A DNA stretch of 6,297 nucleotides from an uncultured beta proteobacterium (lineage in GTDB: Bacteria; Pseudomonadota; Gammaproteobacteria; Burkholderiales; Burkholderiaceae_B): positions 1-6,297 of the forward strand of contig CAIYCP010000164.1 in the NCBI GenBank assembly GCA_903924715.1. Reading direction: 5' to 3'. The position numbers and the translations under genes were made by a program. The number at the start of each line of letters is the position of its first letter. Position 1 is the stretch's first letter. The notes under the pieces were generated by a model. The model was not told the origin of the DNA. It saw only the letters and a program-made list of their open reading frames with translations, and made no database searches. This document shows positions 5,794-6,297 of this stretch, piece by piece.

Positions 5794-6297
5794 TATCGCG
5801 CCGGTGTGCCAAAGCCTGCAAAACCGGGCTCGCCCGGACCAGGCACCGCACGCGGCGGCCCAAAAATCAGCGACTGAGGCGCTTGCCCCAGTTGGCGGGT
5901 TGTCACTGAAAATGACCGCGCAGCGTCGGTCATGCTCGTTGAGAGCATGCTCACTTCAGGCAGGGTCGAGGCGCGCAACTGTGTCGCGATGTCTTGGATG
6001 CTTTGCAGACTTTGCGCCGCCTGTTGCATCGGACCGTAAGGGGCGTTGAGCAACTTGACGGTTTCTTGCGTCGACGCGGCCAGGCTTGTGATCTGCTTCA
6101 CCGCGTCATCCACCCGTTTAGTCGTCTCAACTAAGCGATCCACCATCTCGGGGATTTTTTTCAGGCCCGGATCCATCGCAATGACAGACTGCTTGATCTG
6201 CTCGGAGACTTGCGCAACGTTTTGTAAGCTTTTTTGTAATGCCAGAATATTGTCATCGCTCGCGGTTTTTTCGATTTGCGTCAGAATACGATCAATC
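5793..6297 (-). CDS. MCE/MlaD-family substrate-binding protein, C-terminal part (partial)
   Basis: The frame is open to the right edge, so the visible 167 codons are only the C-terminal part; ATG at 6176 is an internal methionine. MCE proteins form periplasmic hexameric rings or tubes that pass lipids between membranes. The MCE domain itself is not in the window. What is visible is the helical, coiled-coil-like region typical of the C-terminal half (segments such as LQKSLQNVAQVSEQIKQSV and IPEMVDRLVETTKRVDDAVK), the conserved APYGPMQQ and GQAPQSLIFG segments, and a Pro/Gly-rich tail around PGPGEPGF. It directly precedes the auxiliary lipoprotein gene, an arrangement known for MCE-type ABC systems with a PqiC-like partner. 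Permease and ATPase genes would be expected beyond the right edge. The family call is good even without the MCE domain, because of tail and neighbour. Confidence 0.88.
   Translation of the reverse strand, partial: IDRILTQIEKTASDDNILALQKSLQNVAQVSEQIKQSVIAMDPGLKKIPEMVDRLVETTKRVDDAVKQITSLAASTQETVKLLNAPYGPMQQAAQSLQSIQDIATQLRASTLPEVSMLSTSMTDAARSFSVTTRQLGQAPQSLIFGPPRAVPGPGEPGFAGFGTPAR

Noticed and set aside
5780..5863. 28-residue N-terminal extension of the lipoprotein from ATG at 5863
   Set aside because: It would overlap the MCE gene by 71 bp and put the lipoprotein signal peptide in the interior. The ATG at 5779 has a well-spaced ribosome site.

Overview
This 6.3 kb window reads as ordinary chromosomal DNA of a betaproteobacterium, most likely Burkholderiales near the Alcaligenaceae (Bordetella/Achromobacter-like). 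That placement is an inference from the protein sequences and from the gene order dacC-dat-ybeD-lipB-lipA; no rRNA or other decisive marker is present. Every supported gene lies on the minus strand, so transcription runs from the right edge to the left. Coding density is high: the largest gaps are about 97 bp (before dat), 94 bp (before dacC) and 73 bp (after lipA). There is no non-coding stretch over 300 bp, and I see no tRNA, rRNA, CRISPR array, insertion sequence or phage-like gene.

Right part (6297 to 4466): the 3' part of an MCE/MlaD-family substrate-binding protein gene that runs off the right edge, then a lipoprotein of the ABC-transport auxiliary (PqiC-like) family with its ribosome site overlapping the MCE stop codon, then a small serine alpha/beta hydrolase. 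The first two are the end of an MCE-type lipid transport cassette whose permease and ATPase genes would be expected further right.

Middle (4371 to 2040): a secreted penicillin-binding-protein-5-type D-alanyl-D-alanine carboxypeptidase (dacC/dacA-like) with an unusual Lys/Ala/Pro-rich linker, then a class IV PLP enzyme that fits D-amino-acid transaminase (dat). Both concern D-alanine: Dat can make D-Ala and D-Glu for peptidoglycan, and the carboxypeptidase removes terminal D-Ala from the stem peptide. The gap between them holds an imperfect 8-bp tandem repeat.

Left part (2024 to 101): ybeD (DUF493), lipB and lipA, tightly packed. LipB transfers octanoyl groups from acyl carrier protein to lipoyl domains and LipA inserts two sulfurs, so together they make lipoate de novo. 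lipB starts with TTG and lipA with GTG. At the left edge nine codons of a further minus-strand gene follow a strong ribosome site.

The dacA-ybeD-lipB-lipA order is a known proteobacterial arrangement. I found no convincing sign of a new system. The points worth a second look are small: the 8-bp repeat before dat, a perfect TATAAT that contains the first possible ATG of the carboxypeptidase gene, the linker of that enzyme, the non-ATG starts, and an 11-bp sequence repeated on both sides of lipA.
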